41,907 nt of DNA from positions 1 through 41,907 of the forward strand of contig JAKPJF010000013.1 of the NCBI GenBank assembly GCA_029554345.1. The letters are read 5' to 3'. Made by a program: the position numbers and the translations under genes. The number at the start of each line of letters is the position of its first letter. The first letter of the stretch is position 1. This document shows, in pieces, positions 1 through 8,294 of this stretch. Origin of the DNA: Spirochaetota bacterium. Lineage in GTDB: Bacteria > Spirochaetota > UBA4802 > JAFGJZ01. Under the pieces are notes generated by a model. The model was not told where the DNA came from. It saw only the letters and a program-made list of their open reading frames with translations, and ran no database searches.

Positions 1-287
1 GCAACAGAACCAGGGATACAGAAAGACTGAAGTCCTTCTCCGATAGTTTCTGCCGCTGTAGCAGCATCAGTGATTCCTTTTTTTATCGCTATAGCCGCGC
101 CTGTAATATATGCCCATACAGCATTTTCAAACGCGATAGGCTGAACGCCTTTAACTATTGCAGGTACATCGATGCCTTTTGCATCACATATTGACTTAGC
201 TTCTTCGAGCGACTTGATTCCGTTTTTACCGAGAGCCGCTTCGATCTGTTTTATTCTTCTGTCATAGCTTTCAAATAATGCAGCCAT
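1..287 (-). CDS. GGGtGRT protein, N-terminal part (C-terminus lies outside the window)
   Basis: Reading leftward from an ATG at 287, the frame is open to the window edge, giving the first 95 residues. The N-terminus (MAALFESYDRRIKQIEAALG, then a stretch on the pattern K-G-V-Q-P-I-A-F-E-N-A-V-W-A and a glycine/alanine-rich IGEGLQSFCIPGSVA) matches what I know of the GGGtGRT family, named after a motif that would lie beyond the edge. The family is conserved in anaerobes and is usually encoded beside an IscU-like protein, as here; its biochemical role is not established. A strong Shine-Dalgarno (TAAGGAGGAA, 300-291) overlaps the stop codon of the upstream gene, so the two are surely co-translated. 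Identification is from remembered family sequence, not a search. Confidence 0.82.
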   Translation of the reverse strand, partial: MAALFESYDRRIKQIEAALGKNGIKSLEEAKSICDAKGIDVPAIVKGVQPIAFENAVWAYITGAAIAIKKGITDAATAAETIGEGLQSFCIPGSV

Positions 288-297
288 TTATTCCTCC

Positions 298-990
298 TTA
301 CTCTTCACGCGGATCGATATATTTTTTGGCGTCTGCGAATCTTCCGTAAGTGGAAGTTGCTTTTTTGAGCGCCTCGTTTGCGTCAGTTCCTTTTTTGATC
401 GCTTCCATCATTTTGCCGAGATGAACAAATTCGTAACCGATTGATTCACCTTTCTCATCAAGAGCGATTTTTGTAATGTAACCTTCAGCCATTTCGAGGT
501 AACGGGGACCTTTTGCTTTTGTGCTGAAAATAGTTCCGACCTGGCTTCTAAGACCTTTACCGAGATCCTCAAGTCCTGCACCGATTGGAAGTCCGCCTTC
601 ACTGAAAGCAGTCTGAGTTCTTCCGTAAATAATCTGAAGAAAAAGCTCTCTCATCGCAGTGTTGATAGCGTCACAGACAAGGTCAGTGTTCATAGCTTCG
701 AGGATTGTTTTTCCGGTAAGAATTTCCGCAGCCATTGCAGCAGAATGCGTCATTCCCGAACATCCGAGAGTTTCAACGAGAGCTTCCTCGATGATTCCGT
801 TTTTAACGTTAAGAGTAAGTTTGCATGCACCCTGCTGAGGGGCACACCAGCCTACGCCGTGTGTAAGACCGGAAATGTCTTTAATTTCCTTAACCTGATC
901 CCATTTTCCTTCCTGAGGGATGGGAGCCGGACCGTGATTAGGGCCTTTGGCAACACAGGTCATTCTTTCGACTTCGTGTGAGTACTCCAT
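298..990 (-). CDS. IscU/NifU-like iron-sulfur scaffold-type protein paired with GGGtGRT
   Basis: A 230-residue protein with an IscU-like core: a GWCAPQQGAC segment near residue 50, a TLGCSGMTHSAAMAAEILTG segment near 75-95 and VCDAIN near 105, so cysteines sit roughly where scaffold ligands would be expected. It is longer than IscU (about 130 residues), with a C-terminal helical extension rich in Lys and Glu. In anaerobes this variant is found beside GGGtGRT proteins, the arrangement seen here. A GTG at 996 is also in frame, but AAGGAG at 1004-999 lies 8 nt before the ATG at 990 and only 2 nt before the GTG, so 990 is preferred. That it assembles Fe-S clusters is inferred from family only. 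Confidence 0.82.
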   Translation of the reverse strand: MEYSHEVERMTCVAKGPNHGPAPIPQEGKWDQVKEIKDISGLTHGVGWCAPQQGACKLTLNVKNGIIEEALVETLGCSGMTHSAAMAAEILTGKTILEAMNTDLVCDAINTAMRELFLQIIYGRTQTAFSEGGLPIGAGLEDLGKGLRSQVGTIFSTKAKGPRYLEMAEGYITKIALDEKGESIGYEFVHLGKMMEAIKKGTDANEALKKATSTYGRFADAKKYIDPREE

Positions 991-1347
991 TAGCACAACT
1001 CCTTATATATTTTGTAATTCCAAGATAGACCAATAACAGGGTAACTCTTAATGGAGGGCTGTATATGTCAATAAATTTCCTTTGAGTTTGATGAAGTGAT
1101 GAGTATTGAAAGGTTACGAATTCTTTAAATAAAGAGAAATGTTAATATGAAAAATAATATTTATTAATCAATTAAAAGAGCAATAGATATTAAAATAAAG
1201 GTCTCATAATTAAAAAATACGCTGCCATTATACTAAAAAGACAAAAGAAATATAAAATTAATGCATGATAGTATAGAATCACTTAATCTCTTGATTATTT
1301 GTAACAATAATCGATATATTTCTTCTAAGAAAGATAATGGAGAACAT
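991..1347. other. Divergent intergenic region, about 350 bp
   Basis: This AT-rich spacer separates the GGGtGRT pair (leftward) from a secreted-protein gene (rightward). A minus-strand TTGACA occurs at 1071-1066, but I found no matching -10 hexamer at 16-18 nt. The plus strand has only non-specific A/T runs. An upstream extension of the rightward frame, from 1261, has no ribosome binding site. I see no RNA gene or repeat here. Confidence 0.5.
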
Positions 1348-2415
1348 ATGTATAAGAAAGTAGTTATATTTTTGGTACAGATATTATTGATTTCAAATGT
1401 TTTTGCACAAAATAAAGATTTTTCTTTTCCCGAAACAGAAGCCGGACAGTATGTTTATTATCTTGATACAAGGAAAGATAATATGCGGTTAACCGGTCTT
1501 TTAAAATTTTTTGATAATACTATTGTCTGCCGTTCTATAGATCTTAAAACAAAGGAAGCATGTCTTATTACTTTAAAAATTACAGAGAATAATGACAGAT
1601 TAGAAATTTCACCGGACAGGTTGCTGGAAGGAAATTTTGAAAAAAACGTACAATACATGCTAGTAGATATTCTTAATATAGCCGAACAGAACAGAAGAAA
1701 TAAGGAGAAAATCGGTTATCAGATATCATCATTTAATGATGAGTGGAAAGAATTCGGTTATACCTTGGTGCATTCCTTTTCTAAAACAGTTCCATTTTTC
1801 AATCTTTTGTCTACAAGTATGAAAGATGGTAAAGAGAATATATATCAGGCTGTTTTAATTGGCAGAATGAGAGATTCAAAAGATAAAACTTTTTTTGAAT
1901 TTGAATCCTTAGATATTGAGAAAAATCTTAACGCAAATTTTATTGTTCCAGTTAAAAAAGAAAAAGAGATGGAGCTTAGCGAGGCTACGATAAATCTCGA
2001 TGAGAATTGGAAGTTCATCAAAAGCGGAACCTATCCGGAAATTCTTTATGATGGATTTTGGTTAGCAATTAAAAGTATGAGAGATGCACAGATAGGAATA
2101 GAAGCTTATGACTTAAAAAAAATAAACGAAAAGATGGTAAAACTTTCAGCAGTCGAATTGGCTAATTCTTTTGTCTTTTTTAATCCGAGGGTAATTCCAT
2201 CAAGTGTTAAAGTAATTGAGAATGATAAGAATGATGTTGAGACAGAATTCACGGTAGTTGATCCTGTAACTAAATACAAAACATTTATGCATACCAGAAC
2301 AATAAGAAAAGGAAATAATATAACATTTATTAATTTTTCCGTTTATCAGGAAACATATGATGCAAACAAAAAATATTTTGAAAGAATATTCAAATCAGTG
2401 AAGTTGAAAAAATAG
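1348..2415 (+). CDS. Secreted protein of unknown function, PsbP/DcrB-like tail possible
   Basis: A 355-residue protein starting MYKKVVIFLVQILLISNVFA, a clear Sec signal peptide with cleavage likely after FA (about residue 20). The frame opens at 1261, but the ATG at 1348 is preceded by a GGAG and followed at once by the signal peptide, so it is the better start. The mature part is mixed alpha/beta with many Lys and Glu. The last 130 residues (from NLDENWKF to the KSVKLKK end) have the feel of the PsbP/DcrB-like fold seen in small secreted proteins: an amphipathic N-terminal strand, a conserved TFMHTRTIRKGNNITFINFSV hairpin and a terminal helix. That fold assignment is a guess. No enzymatic motif is visible, and the gene stands alone ahead of a terminator. 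Confidence 0.72.
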   Translation: MYKKVVIFLVQILLISNVFAQNKDFSFPETEAGQYVYYLDTRKDNMRLTGLLKFFDNTIVCRSIDLKTKEACLITLKITENNDRLEISPDRLLEGNFEKNVQYMLVDILNIAEQNRRNKEKIGYQISSFNDEWKEFGYTLVHSFSKTVPFFNLLSTSMKDGKENIYQAVLIGRMRDSKDKTFFEFESLDIEKNLNANFIVPVKKEKEMELSEATINLDENWKFIKSGTYPEILYDGFWLAIKSMRDAQIGIEAYDLKKINEKMVKLSAVELANSFVFFNPRVIPSSVKVIENDKNDVETEFTVVDPVTKYKTFMHTRTIRKGNNITFINFSVYQETYDANKKYFERIFKSVKLKK

Positions 2416-2470
2416 AAAATTCTGAAAAACATTAAAGTGCCTGATAAAATGCAGAAAAATGTTATTTGGG

Positions 2471-2503
2471 AAATCCTAATATTTTAGTAGAATATTAGGA
2501 TTT
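2471..2503. terminator. Bidirectional terminator hairpin between convergent genes
   Basis: AAATCCTAATATT (2471-2483) and AATATTAGGATTT (2491-2503) form a perfect 13-bp stem with a 7-nt loop. The tail is T-rich on both strands, although short. It lies 55 bp after the rightward stop codon and 8 bp after the leftward one, so it can serve both genes. Confidence 0.7.
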
Positions 2504-2511
2504 TAGAAAAA

Positions 2512-2826
2512 TTAGTTTTCATCATGAAAATGAAGTTTAATTTCTTCGTTCTCCAGCTGTTTCATTGAAAAAGTTCCGGCATTTAAGGCAGTCATTTTGT
2601 TGCGGGGTGATGCGGCATCTATTTTAGCAAAGAGAGATTTCCGGTCTTTTTCTGAGCAATCTTTACTGAAATAGCATTTGAATTTATTCAGGTCGTCATG
2701 ATCGAACATTATTATAAATGCCGAATGTTCTACGAAAGCGACATCTTCATACGCATGCGTTACTTCAAGTCCAAGGGCTTCTTCGATTATCTGTTTGACT
2801 CTTCCGAGATTCCAAAGCTTTTTCAT
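2512..2826 (-). CDS. Small protein of unknown function (104 aa)
   Basis: The protein begins MKKLWNLGRVKQIIEEALGL and contains an alternation of helix and strand typical of a soluble single domain: VTHAYEDVAFVEHSAFIIMFD near residues 22-42, then a Lys-rich stretch and a LHFHDEN tail. There is no signal peptide. The frame extends upstream to 2877, but the ATG at 2826 has a GAGG seven bases before it and the upstream residues look like non-coding translation. I do not recognise the family. The convergent gene ends 96 bp away, with the shared terminator between them. Confidence 0.62.
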   Translation of the reverse strand: MKKLWNLGRVKQIIEEALGLEVTHAYEDVAFVEHSAFIIMFDHDDLNKFKCYFSKDCSEKDRKSLFAKIDAASPRNKMTALNAGTFSMKQLENEEIKLHFHDEN

Positions 2827-3056
2827 AATACATCCTCTATAATAATTGATAATGAGAATTCTAATACAATTTGACAATTAATATCTTAAACGTCGAGAAA
2901 TGAATTGTTGTTTTGATTTCGTATATGTAAAGATTTCAAGATTAATAGCTAAATAAGAGAAAATATGATGTAGTTATAAAAGAAAAAAAGATTTGCGGAT
3001 TTTTAACGGTTAAATTCCATTAAACTTAAAACAAGTTAATTATCCCGGGAGTTTTT

Positions 3057-4358
3057 ATGCTTTATCCTGAAAAAGAAAAAATTTCACTCGAAAAACTTAA
3101 AGAGCTTCAGCTGGAACGCCTTAAATGGTCGCTGAAACACGCCTACAGAAATAATGCTGTTTATAAAAAGAAATTTGACGATGCCGGATTCAATCCTGAT
3201 TCGTTCTCTTCTTTTGATGACATGAAAAGAGTTCCTTTTCTTTATAAACAGGAAATGAGAGAATCTTATCCGTACGGATTATTTGCAGTTCCGATGAACA
3301 AAGTGGTACGCCTTCATTCTTCTTCAGGAACAACGGGAAACGCGACAGTAGTCGGATATACTAAAAATGACGTCGAAATCTGGGCTGAGGTTTGTGCGAG
3401 AAGTCTTTCCGGCATTGGAGCGACTGAAGAGGATATTATTCAGGTGGCTTACGGTTACGGTCTCTTTACCGGAGGATTGGGTCTTCATTACGGTGCTGAA
3501 AAGCTCGGTGCTGCAACGATTCCGATATCCGGCGGAAATACTGAAAAACAGCTGATGCTCATGAAAGATTTCGGTTCGACAGTTCTTGCTTGCACACCTT
3601 CGTATGCATTAAATATTGCAGATTTTGCGGCAAAAAACGCGCCGGAACTTGATTTTAAAAAGCTGAAACTCCGCAAGGGAATTTTCGGTGCTGAACCATG
3701 GACTAACGAAATGCGTACTGAAATTGAATCGCGTCTGGATATTGATGCTTATGATATTTACGGTTTGAGCGAAGTTATCGGGCCGGGTGTTTCATGCGAA
3801 TGTGAAGCAAAACAGGGAATGCATGTTTTCGAAGATCATTTTTATGTCGAAATTATTAATCCTGAAACGGGAGAAATCCTTCCTGAAGGATCACAGGGAG
3901 AAATTGTTTATACTTCATTAACAAAAGAAGCTTGTCCAGTTATAAGATACCGCTCACGCGACATTACTCGTCTTTACCGCGATAATTGTTCATGCGGCAG
4001 AGTTTTTACCAAAATGGAAAAAATTACAGGAAGATCAGATGACATGCTTATCATCCGAGGTGTGAACGTTTTTCCTTCACAGATCGAATCTGTTCTTGTT
4101 GCTGTTGAAGGAGTTGAACCACATTATCAGATTATTGTCGATAGAAAAGGGACTCTTGATGATATAGAAGTTAAAGTCGAAGTTAATGAAAGCATCTTTT
4201 CGGATGAAATGAAAGTCATGAGCGAACTTTCTTCTAAAATAGCTTCAAAGATAAAAACTCATCTTAACATATCAGCAAAGATTACTCTTGTTGAACCTTC
4301 TTCTATTGAGCGAAGTGTCGGCAAGGCTGTCCGTGTAATTGATAAAAGAAAAAAGTGA
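3057..4358 (+). CDS. paaK: Phenylacetate--CoA ligase (aryl-acid CoA ligase, PaaK family)
   Basis: This 433-residue adenylate-forming enzyme has the usual PaaK length. The ATP-binding P-loop-like motif SSSGTTG is at 88-94, YGLSE at 235-239, RYRSRD at 297-302, and the PaaK-type GRSDDML hinge at 325-331, followed by the small C-terminal lid. A CxC pair (CSC) near 311 is the kind of putative metal-binding feature seen in many anaerobic homologues. It converts aryl-acetates such as phenylacetate, using ATP and CoA, to the CoA thioester, or runs in reverse to conserve energy. Its gene leads an operon with an ACT protein and iorAB, spaced 7 nt from the next gene, so its substrate is probably an aryl acid arising from aromatic amino acids. 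Confidence 0.93.
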   Translation: MLYPEKEKISLEKLKELQLERLKWSLKHAYRNNAVYKKKFDDAGFNPDSFSSFDDMKRVPFLYKQEMRESYPYGLFAVPMNKVVRLHSSSGTTGNATVVGYTKNDVEIWAEVCARSLSGIGATEEDIIQVAYGYGLFTGGLGLHYGAEKLGAATIPISGGNTEKQLMLMKDFGSTVLACTPSYALNIADFAAKNAPELDFKKLKLRKGIFGAEPWTNEMRTEIESRLDIDAYDIYGLSEVIGPGVSCECEAKQGMHVFEDHFYVEIINPETGEILPEGSQGEIVYTSLTKEACPVIRYRSRDITRLYRDNCSCGRVFTKMEKITGRSDDMLIIRGVNVFPSQIESVLVAVEGVEPHYQIIVDRKGTLDDIEVKVEVNESIFSDEMKVMSELSSKIASKIKTHLNISAKITLVEPSSIERSVGKAVRVIDKRKK

Positions 4359-4365
4359 GGTAAAA

Positions 4366-4803
4366 ATGAATATTCAGCAGATATCTGTATTTATTGAAAA
4401 CAAACCGGGACGTCTTCAGCATGTACTTGAAGTTCTGAACTCGGGTCATATCAACATTTTAACTCTTACTATCGCCGAGATTAATGATTTCGGAATTCTC
4501 AGAATGATTGTGGATAAACCGAATACTGCACATGATATATTAAGAAAAGAAAATGTTACTTCATCTGTAAATGAAGTTCTTGGAGTCGGTATCGATGATA
4601 AACCGGGAGGACTTCTCAGGCTGATCAAGTGTTTCGCAGAGAATAAACTTAACATTGAATACATGTATGCTTTCACCCAGAAAAAAGGAGATGAAGCAAC
4701 GATGATTTTCCGCTTTGAGGATATTGAGGCGGCAAAAAACCTTCTAATCAAGGAAGGATTCAACATAATGAAAAAAATTGATATAATCGGAGATCAGGAA
4801 TAA
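4366..4803 (+). CDS. Tandem ACT-domain protein of the ior operon
   Basis: A 145-residue protein made of two ACT domains: residues 1-70 (MNIQQISVFIENKPGRLQHV...) and 71-145 (VGIDDKPGGLLRLIKCFAEN...). Each begins with the beta-strand followed by the E/D-x-K-P-G-x-L turn that binds amino acids in this family. No catalytic domain is attached. Stand-alone ACT proteins of this kind are commonly encoded between a PaaK-type ligase and indolepyruvate oxidoreductase; an allosteric role sensing aromatic amino acids is likely but untested. The ATG at 4366 follows a GAGG overlapping the paaK stop; an earlier in-frame codon at 4339 lies inside paaK. The stop overlaps the start of iorA by one base. Confidence 0.88.
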   Translation: MNIQQISVFIENKPGRLQHVLEVLNSGHINILTLTIAEINDFGILRMIVDKPNTAHDILRKENVTSSVNEVLGVGIDDKPGGLLRLIKCFAENKLNIEYMYAFTQKKGDEATMIFRFEDIEAAKNLLIKEGFNIMKKIDIIGDQE

Positions 4804-6356
4804 TGAAAAAAGTCCTTTTAGGAAATGAAGCTATCGCGCGCGGAGCCTATGAAGCAGGATGCAGAGTAGCCGCCGGATATCCGGGAACGCCTTCAACCGA
4901 GATTCTTGAGGCGATGGCGCATAGTTATCCGGAAGTAAAAAGCCAATGGTCATGCAATGAAAAAGTTGCCTTTGAAGTTGCTGCAGGTGCGGCTATAGCC
5001 GGAGCGCGTTCGATGACTACTATGAAGCATGTAGGGCTGAATGTTGCGGCTGATCCGATGTTTACTTTTTCTTATACAGGCGTAACATCCGGATTTGTTA
5101 TAATCAACGCGGATGATCCGGGCGCATGGAGTTCGCAGAATGAGCAGGATAACCGTCACTATGCCAGAGCTGCAAAACTTCCGATGCTCGAACCTAGTGA
5201 TCCACATGAAGCTTATTCATTCACTAAACTTGCATTTGATCTTTCGGAGCAGTTTGACCGTCCGGTCATTGTAAGAACAACTACAAGAATTTCACATTCT
5301 CAGGGAGTTGTTGATATCGGAGAGAGAAAGGAATCAGAGTTGAGAGAGTTTCCGATCAATCCGCAGAAATATGTAATGATTCCTGCTCATGCCCGGCCAA
5401 GACATAAGTTTGTTGAAGAACAGCTTGAAAAGATGAGGGAATATTCTTATACTTCGGGCATTAACCGGATTGAAAAAGGAAAAACAAAACGCGGAATCAT
5501 TACAGCAGGTATTTCATATGAATACGTAAAAGAAACCTGTCCGGATGATAATATTCTGAAAATTGGAATGATGTGGCCTCTTCCAGACAAGATGATTAAA
5601 GAGTTTGCATCGATGAATGATGAACTTTTTGTGGTAGAAGAACTTGATCCGTTTATCGAAGATTATATAAAAGCTCTCGGAATTAAAGTGATCGGCAAGG
5701 AAATAATTCCTCTTTGCGGTGAACTGAATTCAGATATTGTAGATTCTGCTCTTAACGGAAAAAAGCATTCTAACAGCATTAATCCTTATGCCGGAACAAT
5801 TCCAAACCGTCCGCCGTCACTTTGCAAGGGATGCCCGCATGCTCTGGTTTTTAACGCCATCAAAAAGCTCAACCTGATTGTAAACGGAGACATAGGATGT
5901 TATACTCTGGGAGTTCTTCCTCCTTACAATGCGATGCATAGTCAGGGATGTATGGGAGCAAGCGTGAGCATGCATCTCGGTTTTGAAAAAGCTTGGGGAA
6001 ATGCTCTTGCAAGAAAAAGCGTCGCTGTTATCGGCGATTCAACTTTCATTCATTCGGGAATTACCGGTTTGATAGATATCGTTTATAACGGCGGAACAGG
6101 AACAGTTATCATTCTTGATAACCGTACTACCGGAATGACAGGACATCAGGAAAATCCTTCGACAGGAAAGACTCTTCTCGGAGATCCTTCTCCTGAATTG
6201 AATTTTGAAGCACTATGTCTTGCATGCGGAGTAAAAAGAGTTGTTACCGTTGATCCTATAGAAAAGGAAAATCTTGAAAGAGTTCTTGCTGAAGAAACAG
6301 CCGCAGAAGAGCCTTCGGTCATCATCGTAAAACGCAAATGCATACTTAAAAAGTGA
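4803..6356 (+). CDS. iorA: Indolepyruvate:ferredoxin oxidoreductase, alpha subunit, lacking the ferredoxin domain
   Basis: A 517-residue subunit. The N-terminal pyrimidine-binding transketolase-like domain (GNEAIARGAYEAG..., with AAGYPGTPSTEI near 20) is followed by a middle domain. The C-terminal thiamine diphosphate domain contains CKGCPHA near 341, the TPP motif beginning GDST near 411 and ending with LDN about 26 residues on, and GMTGHQENPSTGK. It decarboxylates aryl-pyruvates to aryl-acetyl-CoA while reducing ferredoxin. The odd point is its end: the chain stops at VIIVKRKCILKK, where the family normally continues with two CxxCxxC [4Fe-4S] motifs. No frameshifted ferredoxin tail is present, because iorB begins 11 nt later. 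Position in the paaK-ACT-iorAB operon supports the assignment strongly. Confidence 0.93.
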   Translation: MKKVLLGNEAIARGAYEAGCRVAAGYPGTPSTEILEAMAHSYPEVKSQWSCNEKVAFEVAAGAAIAGARSMTTMKHVGLNVAADPMFTFSYTGVTSGFVIINADDPGAWSSQNEQDNRHYARAAKLPMLEPSDPHEAYSFTKLAFDLSEQFDRPVIVRTTTRISHSQGVVDIGERKESELREFPINPQKYVMIPAHARPRHKFVEEQLEKMREYSYTSGINRIEKGKTKRGIITAGISYEYVKETCPDDNILKIGMMWPLPDKMIKEFASMNDELFVVEELDPFIEDYIKALGIKVIGKEIIPLCGELNSDIVDSALNGKKHSNSINPYAGTIPNRPPSLCKGCPHALVFNAIKKLNLIVNGDIGCYTLGVLPPYNAMHSQGCMGASVSMHLGFEKAWGNALARKSVAVIGDSTFIHSGITGLIDIVYNGGTGTVIILDNRTTGMTGHQENPSTGKTLLGDPSPELNFEALCLACGVKRVVTVDPIEKENLERVLAEETAAEEPSVIIVKRKCILKK

Positions 6357-6367
6357 GGAATCGGTTT

Positions 6368-6943
6368 ATGGAAAAAAATATAATTTTTTGCGGAGTAGGC
6401 GGACAGGGAGTAATCCTTGCCAGCAAAGTTCTCATGGAAACTGCTCTCCGTGCGGGTTATGATGTAAAGGAATCTGAAGTTCACGGAATGGCTCAGCGCG
6501 GCGGAAGCGTCGAATGCTGTGTCCGCTTTGGTACAAAAATATATTCTCCGCTTATAGCAAAAGGTAAAGCAGACTATGTTGTGAGTCTTGAACTTTTAGA
6601 GTCTCTCAGAAAAATTGAATTTCTTTCTGATGAAGGAACAATGATTGTTAATGACTTTAAGATTGATCCGGTTCCTGTTCAGCAGGGAGTTCTGGAGTAT
6701 CCTCAGGATATTAAAGATTATCTGAATGCAAATGTTAATAATCTTCTAATTGCAGAGACTGAATCTGTTCTTAAAGAAATTGGAAGTCAGAAAGCGCTTA
6801 ATATTGTGATGCTTGGAATTCTTTCTAACTATCTTGAGTTCAGTGAGAAAGAATGGCTTGAATCTGTAAAAGTATGCGTTAAAGAAAAATTTGTTGAGAT
6901 GAATATCAAAGCCTTTCTTGCAGGAAGAAGTTTGAAAAAATAG
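6368..6943 (+). CDS. iorB: Indolepyruvate:ferredoxin oxidoreductase, beta subunit
   Basis: A 191-residue gamma-domain subunit of the 2-oxoacid:ferredoxin oxidoreductase superfamily. It starts MEKNIIFCGVGGQGVILASK, where GVGGQG (9-14) is the signature, and has the conserved EVHGMAQRGGSVE at 38-50. It pairs with IorA to handle CoA. The annotated reading could begin at a GTG overlapping the iorA stop (6353), but GAGGAA at 6355-6360 is ideally placed for the ATG at 6368, which is also where homologues begin. It is the last gene of the operon; the next gene converges 18 bp downstream with no obvious hairpin in between. Confidence 0.93.
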   Translation: MEKNIIFCGVGGQGVILASKVLMETALRAGYDVKESEVHGMAQRGGSVECCVRFGTKIYSPLIAKGKADYVVSLELLESLRKIEFLSDEGTMIVNDFKIDPVPVQQGVLEYPQDIKDYLNANVNNLLIAETESVLKEIGSQKALNIVMLGILSNYLEFSEKEWLESVKVCVKEKFVEMNIKAFLAGRSLKK

Positions 6944-6961
6944 TCCTACCATAAGAAAAAA

Positions 6962-7372
6962 TCAGAAAAGCTTCACCTTGTACTTTTCTGCCATTTTCTG
7001 AATCTGATCGGAGGAAATGTCATGAATGTTTTTTCCTCCGTGACGGTTTTCAACTGTTAAAACGAAAACATTATATGACATTTCTGAAGCCATTTTAAAA
7101 TATGGTTCCATTTCCCATTCTGCCGTAAAAGTGTTGTGAATAAAAACTTTATCACAACCGGAAGAAAGAGCTTCGCGCGTCATGTTCTCGCAGTGCTTAT
7201 ATGCGAGGTGATTTGTTTTATAGTCGAAAGAATATTCTCCTGTTGATTGATCAATAAAATAATCATCTATAGAAAAAAAAGGATATTTCCCTTTTTCAGA
7301 TAGAATTTCTGCTATTGCCGATTTTCCGGCACCTGGAAGTCCGCGAAGTAAGAATAATGATTTAATAAGCAT
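6962..7372 (-). CDS. P-loop ATP-binding protein, AAA_33/polynucleotide-kinase-like
   Basis: A 136-residue protein with a Walker A motif, RGLPGAGKS, at residues 10-18 and an SIDDYF motif near 34-39 in the position where kinases of this group carry a catalytic aspartate. Further on, KVFIHNTFTAEWEMEPYFKMA resembles the V-I-x-D-N-T-N-x-x-x-x-E-x-x-P-Y segment of N4BP2-like and T4-Pnk-like kinases. It is therefore a small cytoplasmic nucleotide-dependent kinase or ATPase of unknown substrate. It is short, a single domain without the C-terminal lid of longer kinases, but shows no sign of truncation. It sits upstream-facing beside the radical SAM pair, 26 bp from the 3' end of iorB's neighbourhood, and may be independent of both. 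Confidence 0.78.
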   Translation of the reverse strand: MLIKSLFLLRGLPGAGKSAIAEILSEKGKYPFFSIDDYFIDQSTGEYSFDYKTNHLAYKHCENMTREALSSGCDKVFIHNTFTAEWEMEPYFKMASEMSYNVFVLTVENRHGGKNIHDISSDQIQKMAEKYKVKLF

Positions 7373-7397
7373 AACCTATAATATAATTAAGTTTTAT

Positions 7398-8294
7398 CTA
7401 TAGAAATTTAAAATTTTCAAGAACTGCTAATGGTTTAAGTTTTTGAATTACATAAGTTTCTACACTCGGAGTACATCCGCAAATTGTACATGTTTTATTA
7501 TTGTAAATACCTTTACGGCAACAACATTCAGAAAGAACGTCGTTGCAAATAAGAATGCTTGACCATACAGGTCTCTTCCATTGGCCGGAAAGAAGGAGCT
7601 TAATACCGTCAAAAGTATTAGAAATTTTTAAAGGATGAAGTTTTTTAAGTTGAAGTAATTTGTTGAGAACACTATTTCTATTTCTTTTGTTCAGCATCAA
7701 AGAAGAATCTGCTCCGATATATGGAGTAAATAAATGAAAGAGGATCCCTTTAACTTTTTTGTTTTTTATTATCTCATTGAAGTCTTCTGTAAAAGAATAA
7801 TGATTATAATTGCTGATTGTATAATTAAGAAAAATTCTTTTATGATTACTGTTATTAATATTATTCCAAACCTTATTATAAATTGACCCTCTAATTGCAT
7901 TGTGAGTTTTTTCTGAACCGTCCATGCTTATCCATAAATAATCAGCTGAAGAATCAAGTTTGAAAGTTCCGTTTGTACAAATAACAACTCTGAAAAAACC
8001 TATTTTCTTGGCAAATTGAACAATACTTTCAATATTCTTTTTTTTTGAACGCCAAAGAAAAGGTTCTCCTCCTGTAATAACAAGAATTCTTGAACCTAAT
8101 GAGTATAATTTTTGAATCTGATTTGTTATTATTTCATAAGAGAAGTTCTGATAGCCAAGATTGGAAACACTGCAATGCTTACAATGTAAATTACATTTAT
8201 CTGTTATAATAATAGAACTTGTCAATGGTATCTTGTGGCCGAGAAAATAGCATTTAATAATCCAAGAAAGATAGTATAGTATTTTAATTATCAT
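7398..8294 (-). CDS. Radical SAM protein with a seven-cysteine C-terminal tail
   Basis: A 298-residue radical SAM enzyme. The cluster motif C34-x3-C38-x2-C41 (DKCNLHCKHC) is followed by VITGGEPFLW, the SAM-binding GGEP motif, and a TIM-barrel-like body. The last 50 residues carry seven cysteines (about 250, 257-259, 269, 272, 274), as in a SPASM-like auxiliary Fe-S site but with a spacing I do not recognise. The start codon overlaps the stop of the upstream radical SAM gene as ATGA, so the two are translationally coupled. Both are more AT-rich than surrounding housekeeping genes, hinting at transfer. Substrate unknown; peptide, tetrapyrrole or cofactor modification are all possible. The family is certain, the function is not. 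Confidence 0.85.
   Translation of the reverse strand: MIIKILYYLSWIIKCYFLGHKIPLTSSIIITDKCNLHCKHCSVSNLGYQNFSYEIITNQIQKLYSLGSRILVITGGEPFLWRSKKKNIESIVQFAKKIGFFRVVICTNGTFKLDSSADYLWISMDGSEKTHNAIRGSIYNKVWNNINNSNHKRIFLNYTISNYNHYSFTEDFNEIIKNKKVKGILFHLFTPYIGADSSLMLNKRNRNSVLNKLLQLKKLHPLKISNTFDGIKLLLSGQWKRPVWSSILICNDVLSECCCRKGIYNNKTCTICGCTPSVETYVIQKLKPLAVLENFKFL

Noticed and set aside
745-981. Plus-strand 78-codon frame opposite the IscU-like gene
   Set aside because: It is the antisense reflection of a well-supported gene, with no start signal.
1261-1347. Upstream extension of the secreted-protein gene
   Set aside because: No ribosome binding site, no coding character, and it would bury the signal peptide.
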